Assembly (NCBI GenBank): GCA_932521035.1
Contig: OW051492.1
Location: 4,154,001-4,218,000, forward strand
From: Oscheius dolichura
Taxonomy: Eukaryota > Nematoda > Chromadorea > Rhabditida > Rhabditidae
DNA length: 64,000 nucleotides
Direction: 5' to 3'
The position numbers were made by a program, and so were the translations under genes. The first letter of the stretch is position 1. Every line of letters begins with the position of its first letter. The notes below the pieces were generated by a model. That model searched no databases. It saw only the letters and a program-made list of their open reading frames with translations, and was not told the origin of the DNA. Positions 15,844 through 26,819 of this stretch are shown piece by piece.

Positions 15844-17276
15844 TTACTGCTTTAAGTTTTGTTCAATATCCATTGGCAGAGTAATATTTTTTGCTAAATG
15901 GCCAACAAGCAACTGTGTCATTAAACGGGTTCCAACAGTTCCCCAGTGAACACCATCATTTCTATAAAAAAAAAGAAACATAGTATAAAAATAAAAGGCA
16001 TACACTCGTAGTGGATAAAGACTGTGGTCACGCATATAAAAGCTAATATCGAGAACATCATAACCTGCATTGGAAACCACTTGAGCAGCCCGATAATTTC
16101 CGTCAAGGTAAATGCTCCTAAAATTGGTATACATAAACTGTTCGATAACAATACCTATGCAGTTTTCTTTGACCCGTGTTTTTGTTAAGAAGCGCGCTAT
16201 TTCCAACTGACAACGGCCACGGCATAAGAAGCCAAATCACCTGGGTATGCGCAGGAAGAATCACGCGTAATCGTCGCATTAAAATACTGATCCTGAATAA
16301 AGACGAATATTTATGGGAATTAGTAACCTACCTCTCAATATATTCATCCATTGAATTCGTTTCGTCTTCAAGCTGTGAACGTGGATTATCTTCGTAAGGC
16401 GCAACACGGCTCATATCGGTGTCGTGATCGTAATATCTATACAGTACAAAAAACTATATAATTATGCAACCAACCTTGTAAGATCCCATAATGCGGAATT
16501 GATCACCAACACATCAGGAAACTCACCATGCTTTTGAAAAGTAAGGATAAATTTTTCAACATCATCCTTCATGGCTCTAGAAAACTATTTAGGAGATATA
16601 AGAAGCAAACCTTGTAGTGAAAAGATATTGCAAGAGATGATAATTAGTACAATATTCACGTGCCTGTCTGAAAATTTTATCAGCGTCTAATGGAAGAGAA
16701 TCGATCTTAATATACAAATGAGATACATAAGCAATTATAATACCTGTCGATCTCCCAAATGGCTTATTTCAGATTTCGACTTGAGCTGTGCGGGAGTAAG
16801 CAGCAAGTCGTTTTGAAGTAATCTAACCAAGTCCTTGTAGATAGCACGTGTTACTAAATGATAAATTTATAACATACGTATGTAAACTTACAAGAATCTC
16901 CAATGAATGCAATATGCTTATTGAATAACAGACGTTTAACAAAATCCGATGAATACGGCTGTATTTGTGGACGCATTCCAGCCAGGGGGTTCCATGTATT
17001 CGTAGTTTCAAAATAAAAATCTAATCTTTTTTCGCTACCCCTTCGTTCATTGTTCCTTAATTTGTGTTCAAGCAGATCTGAAGATAACAATACATACCAG
17101 TGCATAAAGCCTTCGTTGAAGATGTCACGCACAACTTTGGTAGGTTCATCGTCGTGATCCCCATCCTCGCATCCACGACTATTATTAGTTCGATGACGTT
17201 CTCTTCCACCGCCAAGATTTCGTCGATGTCTAACGTATTCCTCTTCTTGTGAAAGATAAGAAGGGTATCTGCTCAT
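15844..17276 (-). CDS. PC-esterase domain protein, PCED1/FAM113-like
   Basis: Minus-strand multi-exon gene with an SGNH/GDSL-type fold. Block I is NKHIAFIGDS, then DLVRLLQNDLLLTPAQLKSK, the substrate-helix region INSALWDLTRY, WLLMPWPLS, and near the end GYDVLDISFYMRDHSLYPLR followed by NDGVHWGTVGTRL, which supplies the expected catalytic D..H pair. The order matches human PCED1A/B. Start MSRYPSYLSQEEE at 17276 follows a polypyrimidine-AG by one base, as a trans-splice or 5' UTR acceptor would. The family is suspected to act as acyl esterases, but substrates are unknown. It lies in the same orientation as, and tightly between, the genes at 17.35-17.9 and 15.26-15.8 kb. Fusion with the upstream gene cannot be excluded. 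Confidence 0.85.
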
Positions 17277-17349
17277 TCTAAAAAGAGATAAAAATGTAAC
17301 AAGCGAAAAATGAAATGAAAGGAAAACACCTATCAAGTAAAAAATAGGG

Positions 17350-17899
17350 AAATACACATATAATTTAATATCAGCTTTCAATCGTTCTAGACAACAATTT
17401 TCTTCAAAATTTCTTTCCCTTAGCTTCGTTTTTCGATGAAGAGGATCTTCTAAGGCGACGAGCAACGCCTGAAATTTGAACGAGATATTTCACTAAGATA
17501 AAATAAGCGTACATGCTGATAATATCTTATTACAACATCCAGGTCAGCTGGGAAAGATAAACTTAATGTAGCTTCTGGCCTTATCCGGCAAAGGTATTCT
17601 AGATTTGGCTCAAGATCACGCAGTCGGCTGTCTTTGATTTGCATCTCATAATCAGTGGCCAGCTGGCGCATTTTTGAGGTAAGCCTTGATCTCCATTTTA
17701 TGTCCTTCACGTTAACAAATATTCTAAGCTAAAACCAACATACCTCATCCACGTGCAGCACTTTAGGAAGAGCTTCAATAGCAGCAATTTTTTCATCTAT
17801 TTCGATTAAATCCGGTATTAGCTTGTTTAGAACGTCTTCTATCTTCTCCAGAGTGCTCAGAGAAGCAAGAATAGTTTTTGCAAGAGTTTCATTATCCAT
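17350..17899 (-). CDS. Coiled-coil protein, first gene of operon-like cluster
   Basis: Starts at 17899, two bases after a tttcag acceptor (MDNETLAKTILASLSTLEK...). The N-terminus is helical (IEDVLNKLIPDLIEIDEKIA). After a 39-bp intron it continues WRSRLTSKMRQLATDYEMQI, DLEPNLEYLCRIRPE and DVVIRYYQH, then EDPLHRKTKLRERNFEENC. The 3' end near 17350 is unclear: the frame stays open into the next gene, and a donor could join it in phase to PCED1. The family was not identified; size and helicity are reminiscent of small adaptor or complex subunits, but I assign no function. Coding status is well supported. Confidence 0.55.
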
Positions 17900-18232
17900 A
17901 CCTGAAATGATATGTGTAGCAAAAGTGAAACAAGCATTCGTTTTCAAAATTTTGTGTTCAACTCTCAATAAATTCTTTTTTGGTTACGCGATACGCGATG
18001 TTCGCGTCCGTGATATCACGTGCAAAGTTACTGGGGGACATGTTTTCCTGGTTTTCCAGCCTTCGCGTGTTGTACATCTACTGTTACTCAATTTTTTTAC
18101 CTTTCAAGTGGCTGACACAGTGTGAATACCATTTTGTGTGCCTTATACAATGAAAAAGGCTGTATCGTCATGCTCTTATGTGAAGAATCATAGTAATATT
18201 TCAGAATATTTGGAGGAACAGATTTCTTGTTA

Positions 18233-19213
18233 ATGGGCGCTCGACAGTCCGTGTCTGAAGAGAGGCAGAGATCGAATTCACTTGATGTAGTAACACCATC
18301 GTCGTCTGAACATCGTCAACATGCCGCATCAACTAGTATGACTCCCGCGGAATTACTCCAAGTAAGATTTTTTACGGTCATTGTATCAAGTTTAGCATTG
18401 AGATAGCGTTGTAAGGGCTCGTCTCAGTGAGATAAAAAAGTGGGTCTAGTTAGTATAGTCACGCATTCGATGGTACGGAAGCAAAAAACCTTCTGTTCGC
18501 CCAAAAGTTATCTTGTCGGGGTGGTCATTTTTGTCTATTTTTCCATACTTTTTGCCTTTTAATTCCTTCATTGCTAATTTAAAAGGAAAAAGAGCTGAAA
18601 GAAAGGCCACCATCAATGTTAAAAAAATGTAATTTAGGTGTTGCGTCAGAATACACGGGTCGTCTCACCTTCCAATTCTAATGATGATGAAGAAATGTCT
18701 ACCTCATCTAACCACCGATCTTTGCGTCCTCGAATGCGTGGTGGATCGCAAGGACATCCATCAGTACGTGTACGTTCACAAACGAGCCGACGCTCAGTAC
18801 CTCTTTTTATGTTAGGTGAGAACATTTTGTGCATCTAATTTGAAGTTTAGCTACTGAGGATTTGCAATGCCCTATTTGCCATAAGACAGTCGCTTCAGAT
18901 GAAGCAGAAATTCATTTTGTTATGTGTCTTACAAGACCTAAGCTTTCTTACAACGGTTAGTAAATACAAAATTGTTTATAACTTGTTTAGATGATGTTCT
19001 CACGGACAATAAAGGCGAATGCCCTATTTGTTTTGATGAGATGGAGGCTGGTCAAACTATAGGTGAGTGATACTATTTCACCCTGGATGAGATAATACCC
19101 GAAATACTTCATGTTTAGCTCGCCTCCCTTGCCTCTGTATTTATCACAAGAATTGCATCGATGACTGGTTTAAACAAAAAAATTCGTGCCCTGAACACCC
19201 CGGTGATGACTGA
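18233..19213 (+). CDS. ZNRF1/2-type N-myristoylated RING E3 ubiquitin ligase
   Basis: Five exons. N-terminal MGARQSVSEERQ fits the Gly2 myristoylation signature of ZNRF proteins. A Ser/Arg-rich linker follows (SLRPRMRGGSQGHPSVRVRS). The C-terminal module has the atypical zinc finger CPICHKTVASDEAEIHFVMC and the RING finger CPICFDEMEAGQTIARLPCL...CIYHKNCIDDWF...CPEHP, stop at 19213. The RING C3H2C3-type spacing is complete. Family role: membrane-tethered E3 ligase on endosome/lysosome and plasma membrane compartments. Divergent from the 15-18 kb cluster, with about 330 bp of shared promoter. The first intron (about 277 bp) is longer than the rest. Identification is secure from the paired zinc-finger/RING signature. 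Confidence 0.93.
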
Positions 19214-19268
19214 CTGAAGACCTTTCCTCATTTTTATATGTTTGCATTATATATCTGGTGCGATTGAT

Positions 19269-19632
19269 ATGGGTTCTAAAGATCCCACTATGCTAAATAT
19301 GCAGTCGTCAATTCATAAAATTTTATTAACATGTATGTCTCGTGTTATTCAATTCACTTGGATCATTAGAAGTCTAGGGAAAACTCCTTTGATCCTGGTT
19401 ACTTTGTCCTGGAAGCTTCAGATGATGAAAGTGGAGGAAGTTCGGAAACCCGTCCGGTATGCTGGTGAGGATAACCAATGAAGATACGACTGCTCCTCAC
19501 TGAAGATCTTCCTTATCCATATTACAACAACTAGTAGGAACCTACTAGAACGTCAAGTTGCCGAAGAACCTATCCCAATGAATAATATTCCGTTGTTCCA
19601 CCTCAACACATTTAGACGAAGTAGTAATTAAC
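19269..19632 (+). CDS. Candidate small gene downstream of ZNRF
   Basis: Several short open segments between the ZNRF stop and RPL10A look coding but could not be joined cleanly. They are MGSKDPTMLNMQSSIHKILL from 19269; ENSFDPGYFVLEASDDESGG near 19378-19450; and RQVAEEPIPMNNIPLFHLN, which ends at a TAA at 19632. Splice-like GT and AG sites lie between them. This could be a small two- or three-exon gene (possibly operonic with ZNRF), a decayed gene, or an alternative 3' end. No family was recognised. Confidence 0.35.
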
Positions 19633-19654
19633 AATTTATTTTAACAAAAACAAA

Positions 19655-20567
19655 TTAGAACAGTCTTTGGGCGGGTCCCATAGTAGACTTGATGTTGAGG
19701 GAGCGGACGTTCTGCCAGTTCTTCTTCAGAAGTGAGACGAGGAAGTTGATGGAGAGAGCGATATTGCTGACGAGCTCTTCAGGGGCCATCTCAACGTGTC
19801 CAACGGCAACCGACAAGCACAGGACCTAGAAAATAGTAGTACTATTCCGTTTATAGCGCTAAATAACATGCCGTAACTAAGTGCTTTTTACTGTAGTTAC
19901 ATCTCATAAAATTTTTTTAAAAAAATAGCTAACCTTCTTCATTTGGAACTTGATAGTGGCCTTGATTTCTTCAACCTTAGCGGTCAAGTTATCGGCATGG
20001 GTGACGACGGAAGGGAATTTTCCTGCCTTGTTAAGACCGGGACCAAGAATACGAGGAATCTGCTTGATGAGCGATTCGGAAGCAAGGAAAGCGTCGTAGG
20101 ACTTCGCCAATTTCTTGATGAGTTTCTTGTTCTTGTTCAGCTTCTTCAAATCGTCGGCAGACATCGCCGGAATGTTAGCGGCGGCAGCCTCATCAAGGTG
20201 ATGCTGGTCACCAAAGATGCAAACTTTCATTCCAGGTCGGGGAATGTTCTTCAGCCTGAAACGAGGAATTAATAACGCTACGCATTAGCGAAAAGTACCC
20301 ATAGAATAAATATAAATAAAAAAATTTACGGCAAATGCCTCCCCAATTTTTAAGACCCTGGGTGAAGGTCCGCTGTAAACAGCTTCCTGATTTCTCAGGT
20401 CGTAGCTACCTGACGGATCCGCTGAAACGCTTGTCCTTCTGAGGGTCGTAGTTTTTTAGTCCAATTTGGAGCTCAACAGTTTCGCGGAATTTTCTCTTCT
20501 TTTCCTGGGAGAACTTCAGGACATCTCCAACAGCCTCATTGAGAGTATCACGCGATACCTTCGACAT
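19655..20567 (-). CDS. RPL10A: Large-subunit ribosomal protein L10a (uL1)
   Basis: Three exons. [20 protein letters not shown] begins at 20567, then [20 protein letters not shown], and after an intron [20 protein letters not shown], the uL1 signature region [17 protein letters not shown], and the end [18 protein letters not shown] at 19655. Full length (about 215 residues) for the family. Cytosolic 60S subunit protein of the L1 stalk. The ATG follows ttttcag|GGGTAAAT, so a short 5' UTR intron or trans-splice acceptor is likely. Introns interrupt after SGSV and after FQMKK. Secure. Confidence 0.98.
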
Positions 20568-21249
20568 ATTTACCCCTGAAAAATAGAAAATAATCAGGTT
20601 TCAAGAAAAACGTGGAGATAAATTGAAACGCAACGGCCACCGAGAACACGCGACTAGAGGAAGTGAAAAGAAAGGAAAAATTAAATACCCAAAATCGCTA
20701 CCGTACTCTTAGATTCGCGGGAGTCGGGCGTCATCGCGCCGAGACTAATACTTGCCGCGGTTTGTCTCTCTTTGAATATTTCATCTCTCTTCCATTCTTC
20801 CCAACCCTCTTTTCCGCTGGAACGAGATAATGAGACAGATGTGATATAAACAACCGAAGATGGGCAATTCGATGGAGGAGAAAGCGACAAGTGCTTATTG
20901 ATTTAGTGATTTTAGCAGTAAAATACCGTAATCGCTTGCGCCGCGTCGCTTTACGCGACGCATGCCAACTTAGCTGTGCTGGTTATCTTGTTAGTTTCAG
21001 TTAGAAAATCGTCCAACGAACGTATTTGTCCCGATCGGAGTCCCGTTGCTTTGTAATCAATCGAGGCTCCCTGCAAGATATTCATTCCCTCCTCTCATTT
21101 CATTCAAATTACTCGGAATATGCCGAAGAGAAGAACTTTTGAACGTATTCAAGTGTCTTACCCCATTTCCCCATTTTTATGACCAACTATCAACATCTCT
21201 CACTTGTTAACTGTCGTCTTTTGGCTTCACTTTACCAATTAAGATCAGA
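20568..21249. other. Divergent promoter region of RPL10A and SPATS2-like gene
   Basis: Non-coding interval between divergent genes. It holds CG-rich symmetric sequence around 20935-20965 (GCGCCGCGTCGC...GCGACGC), a likely transcription-factor cluster or small hairpin. No gene supported. Confidence 0.45.
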
Positions 21250-22536
21250 ATGAACAAGAGTGAAATCAACGACGCGGTCACTAAAGTGAGAGAGGTGGTC
21301 AACGGCGTCAGTAACAACGACATCATCCTTGCTCTCCATTCTTTCGACTTCAACGTCGAAAAGACCATTCAGGCCTTCTGTGAAGGCAGGTTTTCCATCT
21401 GTCCATGAACAATCAGACATTTAGATGGGGCTTCCGGAGTCTTGGACGACTGGGTCCGACCTGCCGGTTCCACGAACAAGAAGAACAAAAACAAGAAGAA
21501 GAAGGCCAACGGCGAGGCTGCCGCTCCTCCTCCTCCCGTCACAGCTCCCTCCAAACCAAACAGAGTCGCTGCCCCCGCAACAGCTCCCTGTGAGTACTTC
21601 CACTTTCTATTTGAAAGTCCTTACTGGCTTTTTTGGAATGGCAGACAGTGGGATATCATGTAATTCGGCCTTTTCCAGCTGCCTCCCCTGCTCCTGTGGC
21701 AGTCGTCCCAACACCAAAGCCTCTGCCAAAACCCACTGCCGCCCCCAATTCGGTTAACAGGGCACACAACGGGGAAAAAGGTAGGATTACAATGAAGAGG
21801 AAGCTACAATGTACGCTTTCAGCCCCCGTGCCCGCCACCTCCTCCAACAGTATCCAAGGGGCATTCCAGGCCCTGCGCGACGCCATCTCGGAGCGGGAGC
21901 ACGTGTTGCTGTCCTCCTCCAACAACAACAGCTCTTTCATCGGAGACGTCAACCAGCTGATCGCCCAGATCCGCAACTTCGGAAGCCGTAAGTGGTCGGC
22001 CCTCGCAAAAAGTAAAGAAGTCGTTTCCAGTGCGCGACTCCCACCAGCACGACTCCAAGTCGCCCCAGCCGAAGTCGGTCTCCCCCGTGCAGACGGGAAT
22101 CAAGCACGCCACCAGCCAGTCGAGTCTGTCCAGCTCGGTCGGGGCCGACTCCGGCGTCAACCTTAGCCCCACCCACCAAGGTAGGCCCCTCCCGGCCCAA
22201 AGAAGCCCCTTTCTAGAAGACAAGAAGCCGGCCAAGAATGCCAAGGTGGCCCAGGTAGCCTCCGGCGGCATCCAGATGTCCTCCGACGCCCTATCCGAAG
22301 ATCAGCTGGCCGCCCTCCAGCGGTCCCTCCAGGTAGTTGTCCCCTCCGTCTGCCCCTAACTCCCACCACCTCAGGAGTCTCTGGCTGCCCGTGGAATCGA
22401 TGTCAGTGTGCTGTCGGGCGTCTCCAACGGTGATGTGCCTCGAAAAAACCCGCAGCCGAAGCGCTCAGACCGTAAAGGAGGCCAGCAGGGGGGCAAGGCC
22501 AACGGGCCCAGTCTGACCATCATGAACAACGCCTAG
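21250..22536 (+). CDS. SPATS2/SPATS2L-family protein
   Basis: Seven exons with introns of about 36-80 bp. The N-terminal UBA-like segment is family-typical: NKSEINDAVTKVREVVNGVS, NNDIILALHSFDFNVEKTIQ, AFCEDGASGVLDDW. A Lys/Asn-rich stretch follows (NKKNKNKKKKANGE), then Pro/Ala-rich linker, then a conserved helical segment ALRDAISEREHVLLSSS...IGDVNQLIAQIRNFG, and a Ser/Lys-rich tail ending GPSLTIMNNA at 22536. The first intron (21386-21424) appears to use a GC donor. The protein is shorter than mammalian SPATS2. The family is RNA- or nucleolus-associated in mammals; molecular role poorly defined. Codons are strongly G/C-ending. Confidence 0.75.
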
Positions 22537-22864
22537 TTACCGTAGTCCCTATTTCCAAATTTTCTTGTTATTTAACTGACTTTTTCATATTTGAAGTGGC
22601 CTTCAATGTTGCGGGAAGATTCCTGTACTTTGTGATAATTTTGAGCATTTTGTTCCGAATGCCAATCTACCCAGAAGAGATGTTTCTTCTATATTATTTA
22701 TTATAATAAAGGGGTAAATAAAGTATTTATTATTCTGTACTCGGCTGATCCGCCCCACCGAAGGGGATTACCGGATCGATGAGTGGCCGACTGATCCTCG
22801 GTTTGCCCATTCATCATCATCCCTCCAGAGACTTGTTTATTTTCTTCTTCTCTCATTCCAGCCA
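22537..22864. other. 3' UTR and intergenic with polyadenylation signals
   Basis: AT-rich 3' UTR of the SPATS2-like gene with AATAAA at 22705-22710 and 22717-22722, then about 140 bp of GC-richer upstream sequence of the next plus-strand gene. No other gene. Confidence 0.6.
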
Positions 22865-23744
22865 ATGTTGCTCCTTGTGCCCTTTGTGCTGGCCCTCGTC
22901 TCGGCCGACTCCATCATCCTCCAGAATGACTGTAAACGGACCAGCGAGCAGTGTTTTATCACTCTCGAAGTCATCAAAGGTCTGTCTCCGCCGGCCCGGC
23001 CCCTTCCATCCTCCCTAGGTGAACCCAAAAAGGACTGCTCCATCTTCTCCACCGTCGACCGCAGCTGTACCATCGCCGGCGACGTTGCCCCGAGTGTGGC
23101 CGTGGGTTCCCCTTTCTATTCGAAAACAACGAGTTCAGCCGCCGGATGACGAGATCCAGGTGACTCAGACGGACGGCGGCACGGTTATCAGCTGGACTGG
23201 ACAGAAGATCAAGGGAAATGTAGGGGGAGGAGGATGAAGGAGACAGATATTTAGGGAACGGAGAAGAACACACTGACGGCCGGCTCGATCTGGCAGAGAA
23301 TAAAACGACAGGTCAAGGGACAGGTCGTGAACTGCACCTGCTCGCCCGTCGGCAGACAGGCCAGTTTACCCCCTCGGCTCAAGAGGTGCCCTTTTCAGAA
23401 GAGATCAGCGGAACCGGGCGATGGTCCCAAGAAACAGAAGAGTAAGTAGAGAACGGCCTGTGGTTAGGGAAGACTTTCAGATTGCGCAGGAGGCTTCCGC
23501 CCGACGAGCAGGACGATGTCCCCGGCCTCCACTCTGGCCATAAAGAAGACTACAAGTATTGAACAATGTGCCGCCTCCTGTTCTTCCGACAAAACAGTAA
23601 ATCCCTGTCTTCCCGTCGGCCACCCCCTTTCAGTGTGACTCGTTCGCCTCCGCCCCTGAAGCAGACGCCGCCAAGTGTGTCCACCTGAAGACGGGCGACG
23701 TGTCGGATGGCGACGGGCCGTTTGTGATCTTTGAGAAGTGCTGA
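22865..23744 (+). CDS. Secreted cysteine-rich protein with PAN/apple-like C-terminus
   Basis: Begins with signal peptide MLLLVPFVLALVSADS at 22865. Exons are joined by 35-43-bp introns. The first part has CKRTSEQCFITLEVIK and CSIFSTVDRSCTIAG, then TVISWTGQKIKGN and VNCTCSPVGRQ. The final part (IEQCAASCSSDKT, then CDSFASAPEADAAKCVHLK and VIFEKC before the stop at 23744) has the Cys pattern and Cys-Asp-Ser-Phe core of a PAN/apple-type module. Predicted extracellular; ligand unknown. It is convergent with the FAS1 gene, 133 bp apart. A perfect TGACAGCTGTCA palindrome overlaps its stop codon. Exon chain is good; the domain call is moderate. Confidence 0.7.
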
Positions 23745-23877
23745 CAGCTGTCAATACGCTTTATCAGAAAAGGAAAGATAATCTCGATGGCGTGGCCACC
23801 TCCTGGGGATATGTAACGGGGAAGTAGGGGGAATACCCGGCTGAGTTGATCATTGCGTCTCTGAGATAGGGATTGTG

Positions 23878-26350
23878 TCACCATCGTCGCGGCAGGCCGG
23901 GCTGCAGCCACATGGCCAGGATGACGAGCAGCGTCTGCCAGGCCATGGCGTCGGCCATGCAGCCCTCTGCTCGGAGATCTGGCTCGTAGATCAGCACCGA
24001 GTCTATCATGTGCATGTAACCGTTGATTCCAGCTATCTCGCCGCCTTCTATGATCCGAGCCACGCGGTTCCCCTTCGGCCAGAACAGCTCGAAGACTGAA
24101 ATCTCTCTACTTGTCCTCCCTCGGCGTGTGCTCACATCGTCCCCTCCTCCGGATGACCACCTTCTCGTCGTTCATCATCACATATGTCCGCTCCCTGAGG
24201 TCCGTGTATTGGAGGGCCTGTCCCTGGAGGATGTGTCTCTTGTAAACATACTGTAAGGCCTGCCAGTGCCGGCCATCCGTCATCCGATTCCGCAGAGCCG
24301 GCGCCACCTGGGCATATCTCTCGTTTCTATTCCATTTTAACCTACCGTATCCCAGGCGTCGTTTGTCGGTATAAAGAAGGTGAAGTTCTGCTCCGGCGTT
24401 AGTACCTGCCACGGATCCAAGGCGTACCTCAACTGGAGATTGTCCAGCATATGGTAGGAGGTTCTGAACAGATATCCGACTATAATCCCGAATTAGAGCA
24501 TACTGTAGTCTCGATTCGTTGCGGAGGATCTCCCAGAGCGATTGATACGGCACTCCGAGAACCCTCTGGATGTAGTGGACGATGCCGTTGGTGGCGGCCA
24601 CGTTGTCCTGGAAGATGGCCGTCTTGATGCCTCCTCCGATCACGTAGTAGGCTAAAGATGTCCGTGTTGGCCTCGCCCCCGGTCTGACTCACTGATATTA
24701 TTCTTAGGCCACTCCCCCCGGATGAAGTACAGCTGGTGCATGTTGTCCACCGTGTTCACTATGGTGTCGTTCGTGATCTCGTCCGAAGTCAGCTCCTTCC
24801 CCGGGACGATGTGCAGTTTCAGTATCTGGAGGATGACCTTTCTGTGCTAATGGCCGCCATACGTATTCAAGCCAGATCCTGTCGCGCAGCAGACGACGTT
24901 CGACCTCCTCGGGGATTCTCTCGAAGGCCTCGTTCATGGGGGCGAAGAAGGTGACCAGCCCCCCGGTGGCCGAGAAGTAGTTCCTCACAATCATACCTAT
25001 CGTGTTGATGTACCTCATCAAGGTGGTACACTCCGGGTTGTCGTTGACCAGCTGGAAGGACGCCTCGAGAGGAGGAGGCCGAGGGGTATACCTGGTCGAT
25101 GGTGTTGGAGACGATGCCCAGGACATTGTCGATGATATGGACGACGCCGTTCTGGACGGGGATGTTCGGGACCAGGATCTTGGCCCAGACAGCACCCCGC
25201 CGGAACTGCGAATATCTCTCGTAGACTTCGGAGACGGCATACACTAAAGGGCCGGGAGGATAGGAGCAGGCATAGCCACCTACAGTTGTACCGGCCCGTC
25301 CGGGGATCGGTGATGTTCCTCATGGACAGCTTCAGCTTGAAGTTGTCCTCGATGATGTTGGAGGAGAACCGGATGGACGGGTAGTAGTGGAGGCCGCCGT
25401 CGTATAGCCAGGGCCAGGTGAAGAGGACCCTGTTGGCCCCTGTCACATGGGCCAGCAGTACCTCCCGGTCGATCCTGTTCCTGTCAATTACCTAGACCAC
25501 TTATTCAAACAGGAATACGGCTGTCCCACCTTAGCGAATGCCTTGTCATTGGGTAGAAAGAATGTGTGGAAGCCGTTCCAGGCCGAGCTGCCGTAGATAA
25601 CGAGGGCGATGTCCGGCACTCGGTTGAGGATGTCCCTCAGTTCCCTAGAATCAGTCTATCCTCCTCTCCCCATCCTTTTCCTACGTGAGGTCTCTGTTGT
25701 TATATTGCCGGTCCACGAAGAGGGTGTCGTCGCTGTCCCGGATGAAGGAGAGCGCCGTCCCCGGGTAGGGCCGATGCCCCATTGGGGTGCAGATCTTGTA
25801 GAGGTACTGCTCGCCCGAGATCATGCCCCACTGGTTCGAGGCGTGGTTACAGATCATCCCGGCATTCGCAAAGTACGACTGAAATGTATGGGGTGCCCCC
25901 GTAAAAATAGTCAAATATTACATAATTGCCGGGGTTGTTGACGAACTGGGTCACGTAGACGTACCCGCTGTTGATGGTCGACCGGATGAGTGTCTGCTTC
26001 TCCCAGAGCAGCCCCTGGGATATCTCCACCACCTGTGTGTCCACTGAACTTCGATTGTCTCCCTCTTCTACCCAGTGCTACCTATGTGGCTGAGTGTCTC
26101 TTTCTGATCCAGGGCTCGGATGTCCGGATTGTAGGTGAAGACATCGTCCACCGGGGCGAACACCGTAATCCTCGCGTTGTTGTCCTCCATATAGGCTTTA
26201 CATACGGTATAGCGGCCACAAAGCGCGTGCCACTAGAGAAATATTTCTATCAGAAAAGGAATTTCTCACTTGTTGAAGATCCGATATCCGTTCCGTTTCT
26301 GTCCAAAGGTCGGCGGTGACCTGTGCTACAAAGAGCCACAGCCACCGCAT
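23878..26350 (-). CDS. Fasciclin (FAS1) repeat cell-surface adhesion protein
   Basis: Large minus-strand gene starting MRWLWLFVAQVTADLW (signal peptide) at 26350. FAS1 modules recur, with H1-type blocks such as NARITVFAPVDDVF, GFHTFFLPNDKAFAK, GLVTFFAPMNEAFERIP and NFTFFIPTNDAWDT. H2-type blocks are NGVVHIIDNVLGI, NGIVHYIQRVLGVP and INGYMHMIDSVLIYE. This implies about four FAS1 domains. The C-terminus is hydrophobic (WQTLLVILAMWLQP) ending at 23878, which suggests a GPI signal or a short anchor. Asn-linked glycosylation sites are visible (MRNIT, NFT). Family role: homophilic or integrin-linked adhesion in extracellular matrix. Introns about 38-50 bp. Strong family call. Confidence 0.9.
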
Positions 26351-26568
26351 TTCTGATAATAGGAAAGAGGGGTCAAATTGGAGGTAAGAGAGAAAGATCG
26401 CCTGTGAAGAATGATTATCGAGCTGCTAAAATATAAAGTTATTTATTGAAATATGAGAGGAAAACTGATAAGATGCCAAAACAGGCCACCAAATGGGGAT
26501 GATAAGTCAAAAAGAAGATGCAGCGGAAGTGATTCAGATGGCTCCGACCGGCGATCGATACCAGGTGA
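26351..26568. other. Promoter side of FAS1 gene
   Basis: AT-rich short interval. A plus-strand frame from 26453 (MRGKLIRCQNRPPNGDDKSK...) is Ser/Asp-rich. It overlaps the small ORF at 26569 in another frame and has no clear support by itself. Confidence 0.3.
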
Positions 26569-26739
26569 ATGGCCCGCCCTCGAGCAAACAAACGAGAATT
26601 TGCTTGCTGCTACGAAACCTCTGACCACAGGTCATCGGATATTGTCCGCAGAAACATTCAGCTACTGAAGATACGAGAAGACGAGGCTAATTCAATGTTG
26701 GTGCGGGTTGTACGCGAGATTAGGACTGTTGGCAAATAG
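26569..26739 (+). CDS. Candidate 56-residue small protein
   Basis: Intact ATG-to-stop frame below usual ORF length cut-offs. It begins MARPRANKREFACC and is helical and charged after that (VRRNIQLLKIREDE, MLVRVVREIRTVGK). Amino-acid content is more protein-like than in the overlapping frame. It could be a small protein or the last exon of an unrecognised gene, because ccag|gtgaATGG has donor-like sequence right at its start. No family recognised. Confidence 0.35.
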   Translation: MARPRANKREFACCYETSDHRSSDIVRRNIQLLKIREDEANSMLVRVVREIRTVGK

Positions 26740-26819
26740 TCCGACAAGTACACAGACATACAAGTGGAGGTGAACGGATGACCACCAAACTTTATCTATT
26801 ACAAATACATCTACAAAAT

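Noticed and set aside
17081..17100. Possible 20-bp intron in PCED1 (gtatgt...cttcag)
   Set aside because: Removing it would shift the frame, and the unspliced reading continues the family sequence, so it is not an intron.
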